Notes: a model not told the origin generated them from the sequence alone. DNA of 64,000 nucleotides from Comamonas sp. BIGb0124 (GCF_003752175.1 NZ_RJVF01000015.1:223654-287653); one strand, 5' to 3'; shown: positions 21,618 to 31,350, counted from the first letter of the stretch. Numbers and translations are program-made.

Positions 21618-21831
21618 CGGGCGAAAGAGCGGCGCTCGTGCGACAATGGGGGTTGTGCCATGGCTCCAGTTCCATGGCCAGGGCAACGCGCAGGCCTCAG
21701 GCCGATCCGCTGCGAGCCTGACCTCTTCAACCCCATCTGCCTTTGACTGGCGCGCATCTGCCCCTGGCGACTGCGTGACAGGCCGATTCCCAGGCCACGC
21801 CTAGCCGTGCGCCTGGCTCCCTATTTTCTGT

Positions 21832-23367
21832 ATGACGTTTGAATCACTGAATCTGGCTCCGGCCATCCTGAAGGCCGTCCAAGAGCAGGGCTACGACTCG
21901 CCCACCCCCATCCAGGCCCAGGCCATTCCCGCCGTGCTGGCGGGCGTCGATCTGCTGGCCGGCGCCCAGACCGGCACCGGCAAGACCGCCGCCTTCACCC
22001 TGCCCCTGCTGCAGCGCCTGAGCACGGGCCGCAGCGCGGTCAGCAAGTTCGGCGGCACCGGCGTGCGCGCCCTGGTGCTCACCCCCACCCGCGAACTGGC
22101 CGCCCAGGTCGAAGAGCAGGTGCGCAACTACGGCAAATACCTGCAACTCAAGTCCACCGTGATCTTCGGCGGCGTGGGCATGAATCCCCAGGTCGACCGC
22201 CTGCGCCGCGGCGTCGACATCGTCGTGGCCACGCCCGGCCGCCTGCTCGACCTGCAGCAGCAGGGTGCACTCGACCTCTCCACGGTCGAGATCCTGGTGC
22301 TCGACGAAGCCGACCGCATGCTCGACATGGGCTTCATCCACGACATCCGCAAGGTGCTGGCCCTGCTGCCCCGCCAGAAGCAGTCGCTGCTGTTCTCGGC
22401 GACCTTCAGCGACGAGATCCGGACGCTGGCCACCGGCCTGCTGAACAATCCGCAGTCCATCCAGGTCACGCCGCGCAACACCACCGTGCAGCGCATCACC
22501 CAGGTCGCCCATCTGGTGGGACGCAACCAGAAGAAGGCGCTGCTCACGCACATCATCGACAAGAACAACTGGAGCCAGGTCCTGGTGTTCACGCGCACCA
22601 AGTTCGGCGCCAACAACGTGGCCGAACACCTGACCAAGGCCGGCATCCCGGCAATGGCCCTGCACGGCAACAAGAGCCAGTCGGCCCGCACGCAGGCCCT
22701 GGCCGGCTTCAAGAGCGGCACCGTGCGCGCCTTGGTCGCCACCGACATCGCTGCCCGCGGCATCGACATCGAAGACCTGCCGCACGTCGTCAACTACGAA
22801 CTGCCCAACATCAGCGAAGACTACGTGCACCGCATCGGCCGTACCGGCCGTGCCGGCGCCAGCGGCGAAGCGGTGAACCTGGTGTGCCTGGACGAAGAAG
22901 GTTTCCTGCGCGACATCGAGAAGTTCATCAAGCAGGCCATCACACGCGAAGACATTCCCGGCTACGGCCCCGAGGCCGGCGAGCAGGCCGAACCCATCGC
23001 CATGGGTCGCCAGACCCTGTGGGGTGGCGTCGGCAAGCCGCCTAGCCGTGAAGTGATGGCGGCGGCAGCCAAGAACGCCCGTCGCGAAATGATGGAACGC
23101 GTGCAGCAGAACAAGCCCCGCCAGGGCGGCAACGGCGCAGGCCGGGGCGCTGCACCCGCCGGTGCCGCACCGCGCGCGGACGGCCGCCGCAGCGGTGGCG
23201 GCAACACGTCGGGCAGCGGCCGTGCGGCCAATGCCCACGGCGGTGGCCGCGGTCCCGGCGGCAACGGCGGCGGTGCCCGCAGCGGTGGAGGCGGCACGGG
23301 TGCCGGCCGCGGCAATGGCGGCGGCGGTCATCATTCCGGCCGTTCCAGCCGCAACGGCAGCTATTGA
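21832..23367 (+). CDS. rhlE: DEAD-box ATP-dependent RNA helicase
   Basis: This 511-residue helicase unwinds short RNA duplexes in ribosome assembly and mRNA decay. Motifs in order are the Q-motif [22 protein letters not shown], Ia [39 protein letters not shown] and [12 protein letters not shown]. From about residue 415 the tail is low-complexity Gly/Arg/Ala/Asn, the usual RhlE-type RNA-binding extension, ending in a His/Ser-rich stretch. There is a 214-base leader ahead of the ATG and no obvious Shine-Dalgarno sequence. Confidence 0.93.
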   Translation: MTFESLNLAPAILKAVQEQGYDSPTPIQAQAIPAVLAGVDLLAGAQTGTGKTAAFTLPLLQRLSTGRSAVSKFGGTGVRALVLTPTRELAAQVEEQVRNYGKYLQLKSTVIFGGVGMNPQVDRLRRGVDIVVATPGRLLDLQQQGALDLSTVEILVLDEADRMLDMGFIHDIRKVLALLPRQKQSLLFSATFSDEIRTLATGLLNNPQSIQVTPRNTTVQRITQVAHLVGRNQKKALLTHIIDKNNWSQVLVFTRTKFGANNVAEHLTKAGIPAMALHGNKSQSARTQALAGFKSGTVRALVATDIAARGIDIEDLPHVVNYELPNISEDYVHRIGRTGRAGASGEAVNLVCLDEEGFLRDIEKFIKQAITREDIPGYGPEAGEQAEPIAMGRQTLWGGVGKPPSREVMAAAAKNARREMMERVQQNKPRQGGNGAGRGAAPAGAAPRADGRRSGGGNTSGSGRAANAHGGGRGPGGNGGGARSGGGGTGAGRGNGGGGHHSGRSSRNGSY

Positions 23368-23682
23368 GTCTCAGGCGGCCCGGACGTCGACCGACGTCCG
23401 TTCGCCGCCCCATCGGGGACAGGCGCAGATCCGCCATCGCGGCGGGTCGTCATCGCGCCGCCCCGGCCTTCCCAGCCCAGGGCCGCAGCGCACGCCCCGT
23501 ACGCCGTTTGCCGAATAAGGGTTTACCGGGATATTCAAAAATCGACTAAGCAGTGGATTTCTTGTCGCTTAGCGGCCATGCGACGAATGTCTACAGTTCG
23601 AGGCTTCCCCGGGCTACTCCAGCAATCATAAAAACTCCCGGGCCACCAGCGTAAAGCGACTGATGACTTCGAGGAGTTGACC
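23368..23682 (+). other. Intergenic region with hairpin downstream of rhlE and AT-rich promoter zone
   Basis: The 315 bases between rhlE and the rhodanese gene hold no credible coding sequence. At 23374-23409 a long stem (GGCGGC..GGACGTC/GACGTCC..GCCGCC) probably marks the 3-prime end of rhlE but lacks a T run. From about 23515 to 23640 the sequence becomes AT-rich and includes a short inverted repeat CTAAGC/GCTTAG (23546-23551, 23567-23572), the likely promoter zone of the rhodanese gene. Confidence 0.5.
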
Positions 23683-24657
23683 ATGGTTCATTTCAAGACC
23701 GCACTGCCGGCCTACAGCACCCGCACGTTTCTCAAGATCGGCCTGATCGGCGGCAGCCTTCTGGCCAGCGGCCTGGCTTGGTCGCAAAACCCGTCCAGTG
23801 CCATTCCCAGCGGTCCGCTGGTGAGCACCGAGTGGCTGGCGAGCAATCTCGAGAATCCCAATATCCGCATCGTGGAAGTCAGCGTCAATCCCGGCGTGTA
23901 CGAGCGTGGCCACATTCCCGGCGCGGTCAACTTCTCGTGGCATACCGACCTCAACGACCGCATCCGCCGCGACATCGTCACCCAGCAGAACTTCGACACC
24001 CTGCTCTCCACGGCAGGCGTCAAGCCCGACACCACGGTGATTCTGTACGGCGACACCAACAACTGGTTCTCGGCCTGGGCCGCCTGGGTGTTCGACATCT
24101 ACGGCACACCCAACGTGAAACTGCTCGACGGCGGCCGCAAGAAATGGGAAGCGGAAAACCTGCCGCTCAACAACCGCGTGCCGCAGTACGCGGCCACCCA
24201 CTACAAGTCGCCCAAGGTCAACAGCGAACTGCGCGCCCGGCTCTCCGATGCGCTGGCCGCCGCCGAAGGCAAGAGCGGCAGCAAGCTGATCGACATCCGC
24301 TCGGCCGACGAGTACAACGGCAAGGTGTTTGCACCCGCCGGCGTGCCCGAGCTCGCGATCCGGGCCGGCCATATCCCGACCGCCGTCAACGTGCCCTGGG
24401 GCCAGGCGGTCAAGGAAGACGGCACCTTCAAGTCGGCCGAAGACCTGAAGAAGATCTATGCCGCAGTGGGCATCGACGGCCGCTCCCCCGTGATCACGTA
24501 CTGCCGCATCGGCGAGCGCTCCAGCCACACCTGGTTCGCGCTGTCGAAGATCCTGGGCTACAACGTGCGCAACTACGACGGCTCGTGGACCGAGTACGGC
24601 AACGCCGTGGGTGTCCCCATCAACAACCCGGCCGGCACCATCTGGGCTGCCAAGTAA
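23683..24657 (+). CDS. Exported tandem-rhodanese thiosulfate sulfurtransferase
   Basis: The 324-residue protein has an N-terminal signal peptide (hydrophobic FLKIGLIGGSLLASGLAWS, residues 16-34) and two rhodanese domains. The first (about 45-165) lacks the catalytic Cys and has GDTNNWF at that site. The second (about 195-315) has CRIGERS with nucleophile C274, the CRxGxR loop associated with thiosulfate as donor. It should transfer sulfane sulfur in the periplasm. The ATG at 23683 has GAGGAG six bases upstream. The next gene is a YeeE-type transporter, supporting a thiosulfate role. Confidence 0.92.
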   Translation: MVHFKTALPAYSTRTFLKIGLIGGSLLASGLAWSQNPSSAIPSGPLVSTEWLASNLENPNIRIVEVSVNPGVYERGHIPGAVNFSWHTDLNDRIRRDIVTQQNFDTLLSTAGVKPDTTVILYGDTNNWFSAWAAWVFDIYGTPNVKLLDGGRKKWEAENLPLNNRVPQYAATHYKSPKVNSELRARLSDALAAAEGKSGSKLIDIRSADEYNGKVFAPAGVPELAIRAGHIPTAVNVPWGQAVKEDGTFKSAEDLKKIYAAVGIDGRSPVITYCRIGERSSHTWFALSKILGYNVRNYDGSWTEYGNAVGVPINNPAGTIWAAK

Positions 24658-24702
24658 GGTGGCGAAAGCAGGAAATCCCCGGCGATTTCCTTCATCACCC
24701 CG

Positions 24703-24725
24703 ACCCGCCTCGTGCGGGTTTTTTG
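24703..24725 (+). terminator. Intrinsic terminator after the rhodanese gene
   Basis: ACCCGC-CTCGT-GCGGGTTTTTTG is a 6-bp stem with a 5-base loop and T run, 45 bases after the stop codon. A second hairpin (GGAAATC/GATTTCC, 24671-24690) stands just before it. The arrangement ends the rhodanese transcript before the transporter gene. Confidence 0.85.
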
Positions 24726-24771
24726 TTGCCGCCCCGAGCGCGGCACGGCCCTCTTCCGCCCCCGTCTTCCC

Positions 24772-26019
24772 ATGCCTGCAACACGAACAAACGCCTCCCC
24801 GCCCATCCTGCCGCCGCTGGCCGCCGCCGGCCTGCTTCTGGTCCTGGGCGTCCTGGGCCACGAGATCAACCTGCTCAACAACGGCCGGACCCTGGCCTTC
24901 GCCCTCTGGCTGGGCGTGGCCTTGGGTTTTGTCTTCCAGCGCGCGCGTTTCTGCTTTTTCTGCCATGCCCGCGACTGGTTCGACAGACGCGATCCACGCG
25001 GCCTGCTCGCCATCATCCTGGCCATTGCCGTCGGGCTGATCGGCTACACCGTGGTGCTGGGCAGTTGGCTGCCCACGCCCATCGCGGGCCGACTGCCGCC
25101 CGACATCCACATCGGCCCCGTCAGTTGGGTGCTGGTCGTTGCAGGGCTGGCCTTCGGCCTCGGCATGGTGGTCTCGGGGTCGTGCATCAGCGCCCACTGG
25201 TACCGGCTGGCCGAAGGCTCCACGGCCTCTCCCTTTGCCCTGCTGGGCACGGCGATCGGGTTCCTGATCGGCTTCAAGACCTGGAACCCTCTCTACGCAT
25301 CCAGCGTTTCGGATGCCCCCGTCGTCTGGCTGCCCGCCCACCTGGGTTACGGGGGTGCATTGGCCCTGCAGTTGGGCGTGCTGGGCGCACTGGCCTGGCT
25401 GCTCTGGCGCCATGGCAAGCCGCCGGCCAAGTCGTCCTCGCCGAACCCTGACCCCAGCGCGACCGCAAGTGCGACGACGGCGCAATCCGCGGCGTCCCCC
25501 CGCACGCTGCGATCGCTCTGGCAACACGTGTTCACGGGCCGCTGGCCCTACTGGACCGGTGGCCTGGCCGTGGGTGTGATCGGTTTCCTGGCCATCGTCC
25601 GCATGCGCCCGCTGGGAGTGACCACCACGCTGGGCAGCACGACCCGCGGGTTCTCGAGCGAACACGGCTGGATCCCCGAGCGGCTCGACGGATTGGACGG
25701 TTTTGCGGGCTGCGCCACCGCCCCCGGCGCGGAATGGCTCACACCGCATGCCGTGCTGCTGGCCGGACTGATCGGCGGCGCCTTCGTCGCTGCGCTGCTG
25801 GCGCGGCAGTTCAAGCCCCGCTTGCCCGGTCGGCGCGACATCGTCCGCGGACTGCTGGGCGGCATCCTGCTCGGCTGGGGCGCCATGACGGGACTGGGTT
25901 GCTCGATCGGCACGCTGCTGTCCGGCAGCATGGCCGGCGCGCTCTCCGGGTGGGTATTCGGTGCCGCGATGTTCCTGAGCGTGGGCATCGGGCTGCACGT
26001 ATCCAGACGTGGTTCATGA
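24772..26019 (+). CDS. YeeE/YedE-family (TsuA-like) sulfur transporter
   Basis: This 415-residue polytopic membrane protein of the YeeE/YedE family has members that import thiosulfate. Two pseudo-repeats are visible, each with a Cys in a small-residue loop (VVSGSCISAHW near residue 138 and TGLGCSIGTL near residue 380), as in TsuA where conserved Cys residues relay the substrate. FCFFCHARDWFD near residue 62 adds further Cys. A low-complexity Ser/Ala/Pro linker lies around 215-245. It lies just after the exported rhodanese, forming a probable thiosulfate uptake-and-use pair. The ATG at 24772 is preferred to an in-frame start 60 bases upstream that lies inside the terminator. Confidence 0.9.
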   Translation: MPATRTNASPPILPPLAAAGLLLVLGVLGHEINLLNNGRTLAFALWLGVALGFVFQRARFCFFCHARDWFDRRDPRGLLAIILAIAVGLIGYTVVLGSWLPTPIAGRLPPDIHIGPVSWVLVVAGLAFGLGMVVSGSCISAHWYRLAEGSTASPFALLGTAIGFLIGFKTWNPLYASSVSDAPVVWLPAHLGYGGALALQLGVLGALAWLLWRHGKPPAKSSSPNPDPSATASATTAQSAASPRTLRSLWQHVFTGRWPYWTGGLAVGVIGFLAIVRMRPLGVTTTLGSTTRGFSSEHGWIPERLDGLDGFAGCATAPGAEWLTPHAVLLAGLIGGAFVAALLARQFKPRLPGRRDIVRGLLGGILLGWGAMTGLGCSIGTLLSGSMAGALSGWVFGAAMFLSVGIGLHVSRRGS

Positions 26020-26046
26020 CGTTCAGGAATTACTGAACGCTACAAT
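26020..26046 (+). promoter_or_regulatory. Operator-like palindrome overlapping a -10 element
   Basis: A perfect inverted repeat CGTTCAG-gaatta-CTGAACG (26020-26039) starts one base after the transporter stop codon and is followed at once by TACAAT (26041-26046), a near-perfect -10 hexamer six bases before the ATG at 26053. Transcription would begin at or near the start codon, giving a leaderless or nearly leaderless message. The palindrome occupies the -10/-35 spacer, a typical repressor or MerR-type activator position. The binding protein is unknown. Confidence 0.6.
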
Positions 26047-26052
26047 CCCGCC

Positions 26053-26439
26053 ATGCAACGACAGTCCGTCCGTTATCTGTTCCTCGCCCGCGCCGTTCTG
26101 GTGTGGTTCGCGATGACGTTGGCGGTCGCCATGGCCTCGCCGGTGGTGCACCTGTCGTCGATGCAGGCGGTCTGCACGACCGATGGCGGCGTGCGCTACA
26201 TCTCGCTGCATGACACCGAGGACGCCGACCCAAGCGCCGGCAAGACCCATGCCCTCGAATGTGCCTTGTGCCTGGCCCTCAAGGAGCCGCCGTCGGTCGC
26301 CGTCGACGTGCCCAGGCTTGCGCCCCATCCGCTGGCGCATGCGCTCACCCCCACCGTCTCGGCCCGCATCGAGGCGTTGATCGGCGCGCCCTTGCCGCCA
26401 CGCGGTCCCCCTGCGCCTCTGCACGCTGCCTATCGGTGA
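26053..26439 (+). CDS. DUF2946-like small exported protein
   Basis: This 128-residue protein has an N-terminal hydrophobic signal or anchor (LVWFAMTLAVAMASPV, residues 16-31), one Cys in QAVCTTDG (41) and a CALC pair (70-73). These fit the DUF2946 pattern of an exported protein with a CxxC near its middle. Such proteins commonly precede TonB receptor plus PepSY genes in metal-related loci, as here. A metal-binding or redox accessory role is inferred, not shown. It is first in the apparent operon. Confidence 0.7.
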   Translation: MQRQSVRYLFLARAVLVWFAMTLAVAMASPVVHLSSMQAVCTTDGGVRYISLHDTEDADPSAGKTHALECALCLALKEPPSVAVDVPRLAPHPLAHALTPTVSARIEALIGAPLPPRGPPAPLHAAYR

Positions 26440-26659
26440 TCGCGACGGCCCGGCCGTCGGCATGACGCACCGCGCATCGCTGTCTTTCGTACCGGACTCG
26501 CGCAGTGGGCCCGCCTTGGGCGCCTGAGCGATTCGTCCGGGCCGATGGCCATGGAGTTCCTGCCCGGCGCAAGACCTTTCGTGGCGAACGACGGCTGTCT
26601 CCTGGTTTGCCGAGCCTTCACCCGTGTCTGGGGGCCCGGCTCGTTTCGGCTTTTCCACC

Positions 26660-28798
26660 ATGTCCATTTCTCGACGCCCGAGTGCACGCGCGGCCGCGCG
26701 CCTTTCCGTCCTGCTGCCCGCCGCCCTCACGCCGGCCGCCTTCGCTCTTGCCCAATCCGCGGTCACGCTGCCGGCGGTCACCGTCCGCGCTGCCGATGCC
26801 AATGCGTCGCCCCTCGCACAGCCCCTGGCCACCGGCTCCAACCTGGGGCTCACGCCTCTGGAAACGCCGGCCAGCGTGGAGACCCTGACCCGCGAGCAAT
26901 TGGAGGAACGCGGCGACAGCACGCTGATCGACGCCATCACCCGGGCCACGGGCATCAGCAGCATGGCCCACCCGGGCAATGGCGGCAGCGCGCTCGCCGC
27001 CCGGGGTTTCACGGACACGGCCTCCGTGCTCCAGCTGTACGACGGCATGCGGCAGTACGGCGGCCTCGGCGTCACCTACCCCTTCGACACCTGGGCCATC
27101 GAGCGCATCGACGTGCTGCGCGGTCCGGCTGCGGTGCTGTATGGCGACGGCGCCATCGGCGGCGTGGTCAACGTGATCCCCAAGAAACCCACGCGCGGAG
27201 GGGTGGAAAACGAGATCCAGTCCACGATCGGCACGCAGGGGAAAAAGGCACTGGCCTTCGGCAGCGGCGGCTCGATCGACCACCGCGTGGCCTATCGGTT
27301 CGATGCCAGCGCAGACCGCTCGCAGGGCTGGGTCGATCGCGGCGACACCCGCCACCTGAGCGTTTCGGGGGCCCTGCTGTGGGATGTGACCCGCGACCTG
27401 CAACTGCAGCTCAGCCATGCGCAAGGCCGGCAGAAACCCATGCGTTACTTCGGCACGCCGCTGATCGAGGGGGCCCCCGTGGAGGCCCTGCGCGAGCGGA
27501 ACTACAACGTCGAGGACAGCAAGATCCGCTACCGCGACCGATGGACCGACCTGTCGGCACGCTGGAGCCCCGACGCCGACACGGTCGTCAAGAGCCGTCT
27601 TTACGTCATCCAGAGCGATCGCTACTGGCGCAACGCCGAGGGCTACGGATTCAATGCGGCGACCGGCTTGATCGACCGCTCGGACAACACCGAAATCGCA
27701 CACGACCAGACCCAGGTGGGCAACACCACCAGCGCCACCTTCAAGGGACGACTGGCCGGCCGCGACAACACGTTCTCGCTGGGCTTCGACGTCAACACCA
27801 GCACGTTCCGCCACACCAACAACACCTACACGGGCAGCTCGCCTTCCGTCGATCCCTACAGCCCGATCCCGGGCTACTACAGCAGCGCCGTGCCCTTCAT
27901 TCCACGCTACGAGAACAGCGCGGACCAGTACGCCCTGTTTGCAGAAGACCGCTTCGCGATCACCGACCGGTGGTCGCTGGTCGGCGGCGTGCGGTACGAC
28001 CACGTCACGCTCGAACGCAAGAACCTGATCGCCGGCACGCGGGCCTTCAAGCGCAACTACAGCAACGTCGGCGCACGCATCGGCACGGTCTACCGGCTCA
28101 CGCAGGACACCTCGCTGTATGCCCAGTTCGCCAAGGCGGCGGATCCGGTCGGCTCGCTGCTGACGCTCTCCCCGGCCAACAGTGCCTACGACCTGGCGAC
28201 CGGCAGGCAGATCGAAGCGGGCATCAAGCATGCCTTCCCGGACGGCAAGGGCGAATGGACGCTGGCCGCCTATGAAATCCGTAAAAACAACCTGCTCACC
28301 CGCGATACCGCCAACCCGGCGCTGAGCCAGCAGGTGGGAGAACGGTCTTCGCGCGGCATCGAATCGAGCCTGACGCTGGCCCTGGGCCGCACGATGCGCC
28401 TGGATGCCAACGTGGCCCTGCTGCGCGCGCGGTACGACAACTTCACCGAATCGGTGGGCGGCGTGCCGATCTCGCGCAACGGCAAGGTGCCGACGGATGT
28501 GCCCGAGCGCCTGGCCAACCTCTGGCTGAGCTGGGATGTGCAGCCCGACTGGACGCTGTCGGGCGGTCTGCGCCACGTGGGCCAGCGTTATGCCGACAAC
28601 GCCAACACCTTGAAGCTGCCGGCCTACACCACGGCCGACGTCGCCGTGCAGTGGCGGGTGCAGCCGGCCACCACCCTGACGCTGCGCGGCTTCAACGTGT
28701 TCGACAAGTACTACTTCACCACGGCCTACTACACCAACACCCAATGGTTCGTGGGCGAAGGGCGCCGGGTCGAGCTGACGCTCAACCATCGTTTCTGA
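26660..28798 (+). CDS. TonB-dependent outer-membrane receptor (siderophore type)
   Basis: The 712-residue protein has a signal peptide (residues about 1-33, ending AFA), a short TonB-box-like stretch VTLPAVTV, and a plug domain (about 50-175) with ERIDVLRGPAAVLYGDGAIGG. A 22-strand barrel ends in the outer-membrane-type terminal Phe (LTLNHRF). The family imports ferric siderophores or other metal chelates using TonB energy. The ATG at 26660 gives a proper signal peptide; a GTG 36 bases earlier does not. It lies 220 bases after the DUF2946 gene (hairpin at 26443-26459) and 13 bases before the PepSY gene. The substrate is unknown. Confidence 0.92.
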   Translation: MSISRRPSARAAARLSVLLPAALTPAAFALAQSAVTLPAVTVRAADANASPLAQPLATGSNLGLTPLETPASVETLTREQLEERGDSTLIDAITRATGISSMAHPGNGGSALAARGFTDTASVLQLYDGMRQYGGLGVTYPFDTWAIERIDVLRGPAAVLYGDGAIGGVVNVIPKKPTRGGVENEIQSTIGTQGKKALAFGSGGSIDHRVAYRFDASADRSQGWVDRGDTRHLSVSGALLWDVTRDLQLQLSHAQGRQKPMRYFGTPLIEGAPVEALRERNYNVEDSKIRYRDRWTDLSARWSPDADTVVKSRLYVIQSDRYWRNAEGYGFNAATGLIDRSDNTEIAHDQTQVGNTTSATFKGRLAGRDNTFSLGFDVNTSTFRHTNNTYTGSSPSVDPYSPIPGYYSSAVPFIPRYENSADQYALFAEDRFAITDRWSLVGGVRYDHVTLERKNLIAGTRAFKRNYSNVGARIGTVYRLTQDTSLYAQFAKAADPVGSLLTLSPANSAYDLATGRQIEAGIKHAFPDGKGEWTLAAYEIRKNNLLTRDTANPALSQQVGERSSRGIESSLTLALGRTMRLDANVALLRARYDNFTESVGGVPISRNGKVPTDVPERLANLWLSWDVQPDWTLSGGLRHVGQRYADNANTLKLPAYTTADVAVQWRVQPATTLTLRGFNVFDKYYFTTAYYTNTQWFVGEGRRVELTLNHRF

Positions 28799-28811
28799 GG
28801 CACAGAACACG

Positions 28812-30419
28812 ATGTCGTCCGTGCGCACGCAGGCCCGGCGATGGGTCTACCTGGTCCATCGGTGGCTGAGCATCGGCACCTGCGTTCTGGCCCTCCTGTG
28901 GCTGATCAGCGGCGTGACGATGCTGTTCGTCGGTTATCCCAAGCTGCTGCCCGGCGAGCGCCTGCAATCCTTGCAGCCCCTGCAGACGCTCGCCGGCAAA
29001 GATTGCTGTCTGCCCACCGAAACGCTGCTGCAGCGATCGCCGCAGACATCGGCCGGCGTCCGGCAGCTCATGCTGATCCGCGAGGGGGACCGGTTTCTCT
29101 ACCGCGTTCAGGACGCAAAGGGCGCCTGGGCTCTTTTCGATGCCCGCACCGGGCAGCGACAGCCGCCGGCGGACGCCGCCGCCGCACTGGCCGGTGCCCG
29201 TCGTTTCGTGCCGGGTGCGGCCGGCGCCGTCGTCGGTCGGGTGCAGGAGGACCGCTGGACGCATGCCGGTTCGCTCGACGCGCACCGCCCGCTCTGGCAA
29301 GTCGAGATGCAGGACACGGCCCGTACGCGTCTGTACATCTCCTCCGCCACGGGTGAGGTGGTGCTCGATCTGCCCCGCACACAACGCCTGTTGAACTACA
29401 TGGGCGCATGGCTGCACTGGCTCTACATGTTCCGCGAAGGCTCGCGCGACCCGGTCTGGAGCTGGACGGTGATCGTGCTGTCGGCACTCGGCACCGTGGC
29501 CGTCGTGACCGGGGCAATCGCCGGCATCTGGCGCTGGCGATTTCAGGGCCGCTACAAATCGGGCTCGCGTTCGCCCTATCGGGAAGGCTTCATGCGCTGG
29601 CACCACGTGCTGGGTCTGGTCTTCGGTGCCGTGCTGGCGACCTGGATGTTCAGCGGACTGATGTCGATGAACCCCCTGGGGGTGTTCAGCGCCCGGGGCC
29701 AGTCGCCCGATCTGCTTGGCTACCGGGGCGGCTCGCCCGGCATGCAGCAGCCGGCGATACCGGCGCACGAGGTGCTCGACGCACTCGCGAGCACGCCGCT
29801 GCGGCCGGTCGAGCTGGAATGGCGCGTGCTGGGCGGCACGGCTTTTGTGCTCGCACGCGACAGGCTGGGCGAGACACGCCTGCTGCGCCGAGACGACCAC
29901 GGCCGGCTTGCCGTCGCGCGCGAATGGACGGACGACGAACTGATGGCGGTCGTCCCCCGGCTGTTCGGCTCGGCGCATCTCGTTTCCGCAGCGTACCTCG
30001 GCGCCTTCGACGCCTACTACTTCGCGCGTGGCGACAGCTCCATGTATGCGGGCGAGGACCGTGCCCTGCCCGTGCTGCGCCTGGTCTTCGACGACCCCGG
30101 ACGCACACGGGTCTACGTGGCGCCCGCGACAGGCGAAGTCGTCCTGAGTGCCGATCGAGCCGAAAGAGCCGGACGCTGGCTGTTCAACCTGCTGCACAGC
30201 TGGGACTTGCCGGCGATGCTGCGCCCGGCGCCGGTCCGCGACGGCGTGCTCATCCTGCTGAGCCTGGGCGCGCTGGGCATCGCGGGCACCGGCACCGTGC
30301 TGGGCCTCAGGCGCCTGACGCAGAACCGCACGGGAAAACCCAGACCGAAACGGGCCAACGCCTCGCCCGCATCGCCGGCACGACGCTCACCCACCGCGGC
30401 GGACCCCGCCCGACGCTGA
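28812..30419 (+). CDS. PepSY-domain membrane protein (ferric-chelate reductase type)
   Basis: The 535-residue inner-membrane protein has a first span near 16-38 (RWLSIGTCVLALLWLISGVTMLF), a pair near 215-285, and a last span near 475-495. Paired PepSY-like periplasmic regions contain the repeated phrase TRLYISSATGEVVLD / TRVYVAPATGEVVLS. His residues in VYLVHRWLS, WLHWLYMF, RWHHVLGL and LLHSWD are placed like heme ligands in PepSY_TM reductases. It follows the TonB receptor closely, so reduction of the imported metal complex is a reasonable inference. Confidence 0.82.
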   Translation: MSSVRTQARRWVYLVHRWLSIGTCVLALLWLISGVTMLFVGYPKLLPGERLQSLQPLQTLAGKDCCLPTETLLQRSPQTSAGVRQLMLIREGDRFLYRVQDAKGAWALFDARTGQRQPPADAAAALAGARRFVPGAAGAVVGRVQEDRWTHAGSLDAHRPLWQVEMQDTARTRLYISSATGEVVLDLPRTQRLLNYMGAWLHWLYMFREGSRDPVWSWTVIVLSALGTVAVVTGAIAGIWRWRFQGRYKSGSRSPYREGFMRWHHVLGLVFGAVLATWMFSGLMSMNPLGVFSARGQSPDLLGYRGGSPGMQQPAIPAHEVLDALASTPLRPVELEWRVLGGTAFVLARDRLGETRLLRRDDHGRLAVAREWTDDELMAVVPRLFGSAHLVSAAYLGAFDAYYFARGDSSMYAGEDRALPVLRLVFDDPGRTRVYVAPATGEVVLSADRAERAGRWLFNLLHSWDLPAMLRPAPVRDGVLILLSLGALGIAGTGTVLGLRRLTQNRTGKPRPKRANASPASPARRSPTAADPARR

Positions 30420-30439
30420 CCCGCCGGGGACGTCATCGA

Positions 30440-31297
30440 TCAATCGAGACCCATCATGCCGCGCAGCTTCGACAGATCCTCGGCCAGCGTGTTGACACGG
30501 CCGGCCAGCATCTTGCGATCGCGTTCGGAGAGCTTGCTGTAGGTCTCGAAGCTGCCGTCCGGCTTGCGGTACTTCCTGAGCGTGTCGAACACGACCTTGA
30601 AGTTGTTCTGCGTCTTTTCGGCAAAGGCCTTGTCCTCGCGCTGCACCAGCGGCAGCAACAGTTCGACGATCTTGTAGGCCCCTTCGAAGTTGGCCTGGAA
30701 ATCCCACAGATCGGTGTGGCTGTAGCGGTTTTCCTCGCCGGAGATCTTCGTGGCGGCGACCTCTTCCATCAGCACGGCAGCACCGCCCACGACTTTCTCG
30801 GGCGGAAAGGTCAGGGCCGAAAGACGGCTCTGCAGTTCCTGCACGTCCTTGAGCAGCTTGTCGGCAAAGGGCTCGAGGCCCTTGGTGCTCTTGCTCACCC
30901 ACAGACCGTGTTCGATGCGGTGGAAACCGCCGAACTCAGGATCCTTCTCGGCTTTCTCGTGATCGTCGGCGCGCGAGTCGATGGCGCCGTCCAGGTCGCT
31001 GAAGAGCTCGGCCACCGGCTCGATCTTTTCGTAGCTCGTGCGGGTGGAGGGATAAAGCGCCTGGGCCTTGGCCACGTCGCCGGCCTTGACCGCCGCGGTG
31101 AAGGCACGCGTGTCGGTCACCAGGCGGCGCACGTTGTCGATCACGTAGAGCTTGTACTCGGTGACGGGCGTGACCAGTTCCTGAGGGGCGACGGCCGCCT
31201 GGACCAGGCCGGCGTGGGCACCCAGGCCGGCCAGCAGGCAGGTCGTCAGCAGGCGGCGCGATGCGCGCAGGCGCAAGGGGGATAGGGACAGGGACAT
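30440..31297 (-). CDS. efeO: EfeO-like imelysin (M75) periplasmic iron-binding protein, no cupredoxin domain
   Basis: This 285-residue exported protein has a signal peptide (cleavage after about VQA, residue 34) and a complete M75/imelysin domain with the GFHRIEH motif (H126-x-x-E129), DLDGAIDSR, VVGGAAVLMEEVAA and YSHTDLWDFQANFEGA. It binds iron in the periplasm for EfeU. E. coli EfeO carries an extra N-terminal cupredoxin domain. It is absent here and instead appears fused to EfeU. The ATG at 31297 has AAGGAG at good spacing; an upstream codon does not. It is the last gene of efeU-efeB-efeO. Confidence 0.92.
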   Translation of the reverse strand: MSLSLSPLRLRASRRLLTTCLLAGLGAHAGLVQAAVAPQELVTPVTEYKLYVIDNVRRLVTDTRAFTAAVKAGDVAKAQALYPSTRTSYEKIEPVAELFSDLDGAIDSRADDHEKAEKDPEFGGFHRIEHGLWVSKSTKGLEPFADKLLKDVQELQSRLSALTFPPEKVVGGAAVLMEEVAATKISGEENRYSHTDLWDFQANFEGAYKIVELLLPLVQREDKAFAEKTQNNFKVVFDTLRKYRKPDGSFETYSKLSERDRKMLAGRVNTLAEDLSKLRGMMGLD

Positions 31298-31350
31298 GCA
31301 GACTCCTTCTTTGATGTTGTGCATGGGAGAAAGAAACCGGTGGACACCTC

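Noticed and set aside
26440..26659. A cobalamin or other riboswitch ahead of the TonB receptor
   Set aside because: No B12-box-like or other known aptamer core is visible; only a short GC palindrome (26443-26459) directly after the DUF2946 stop.
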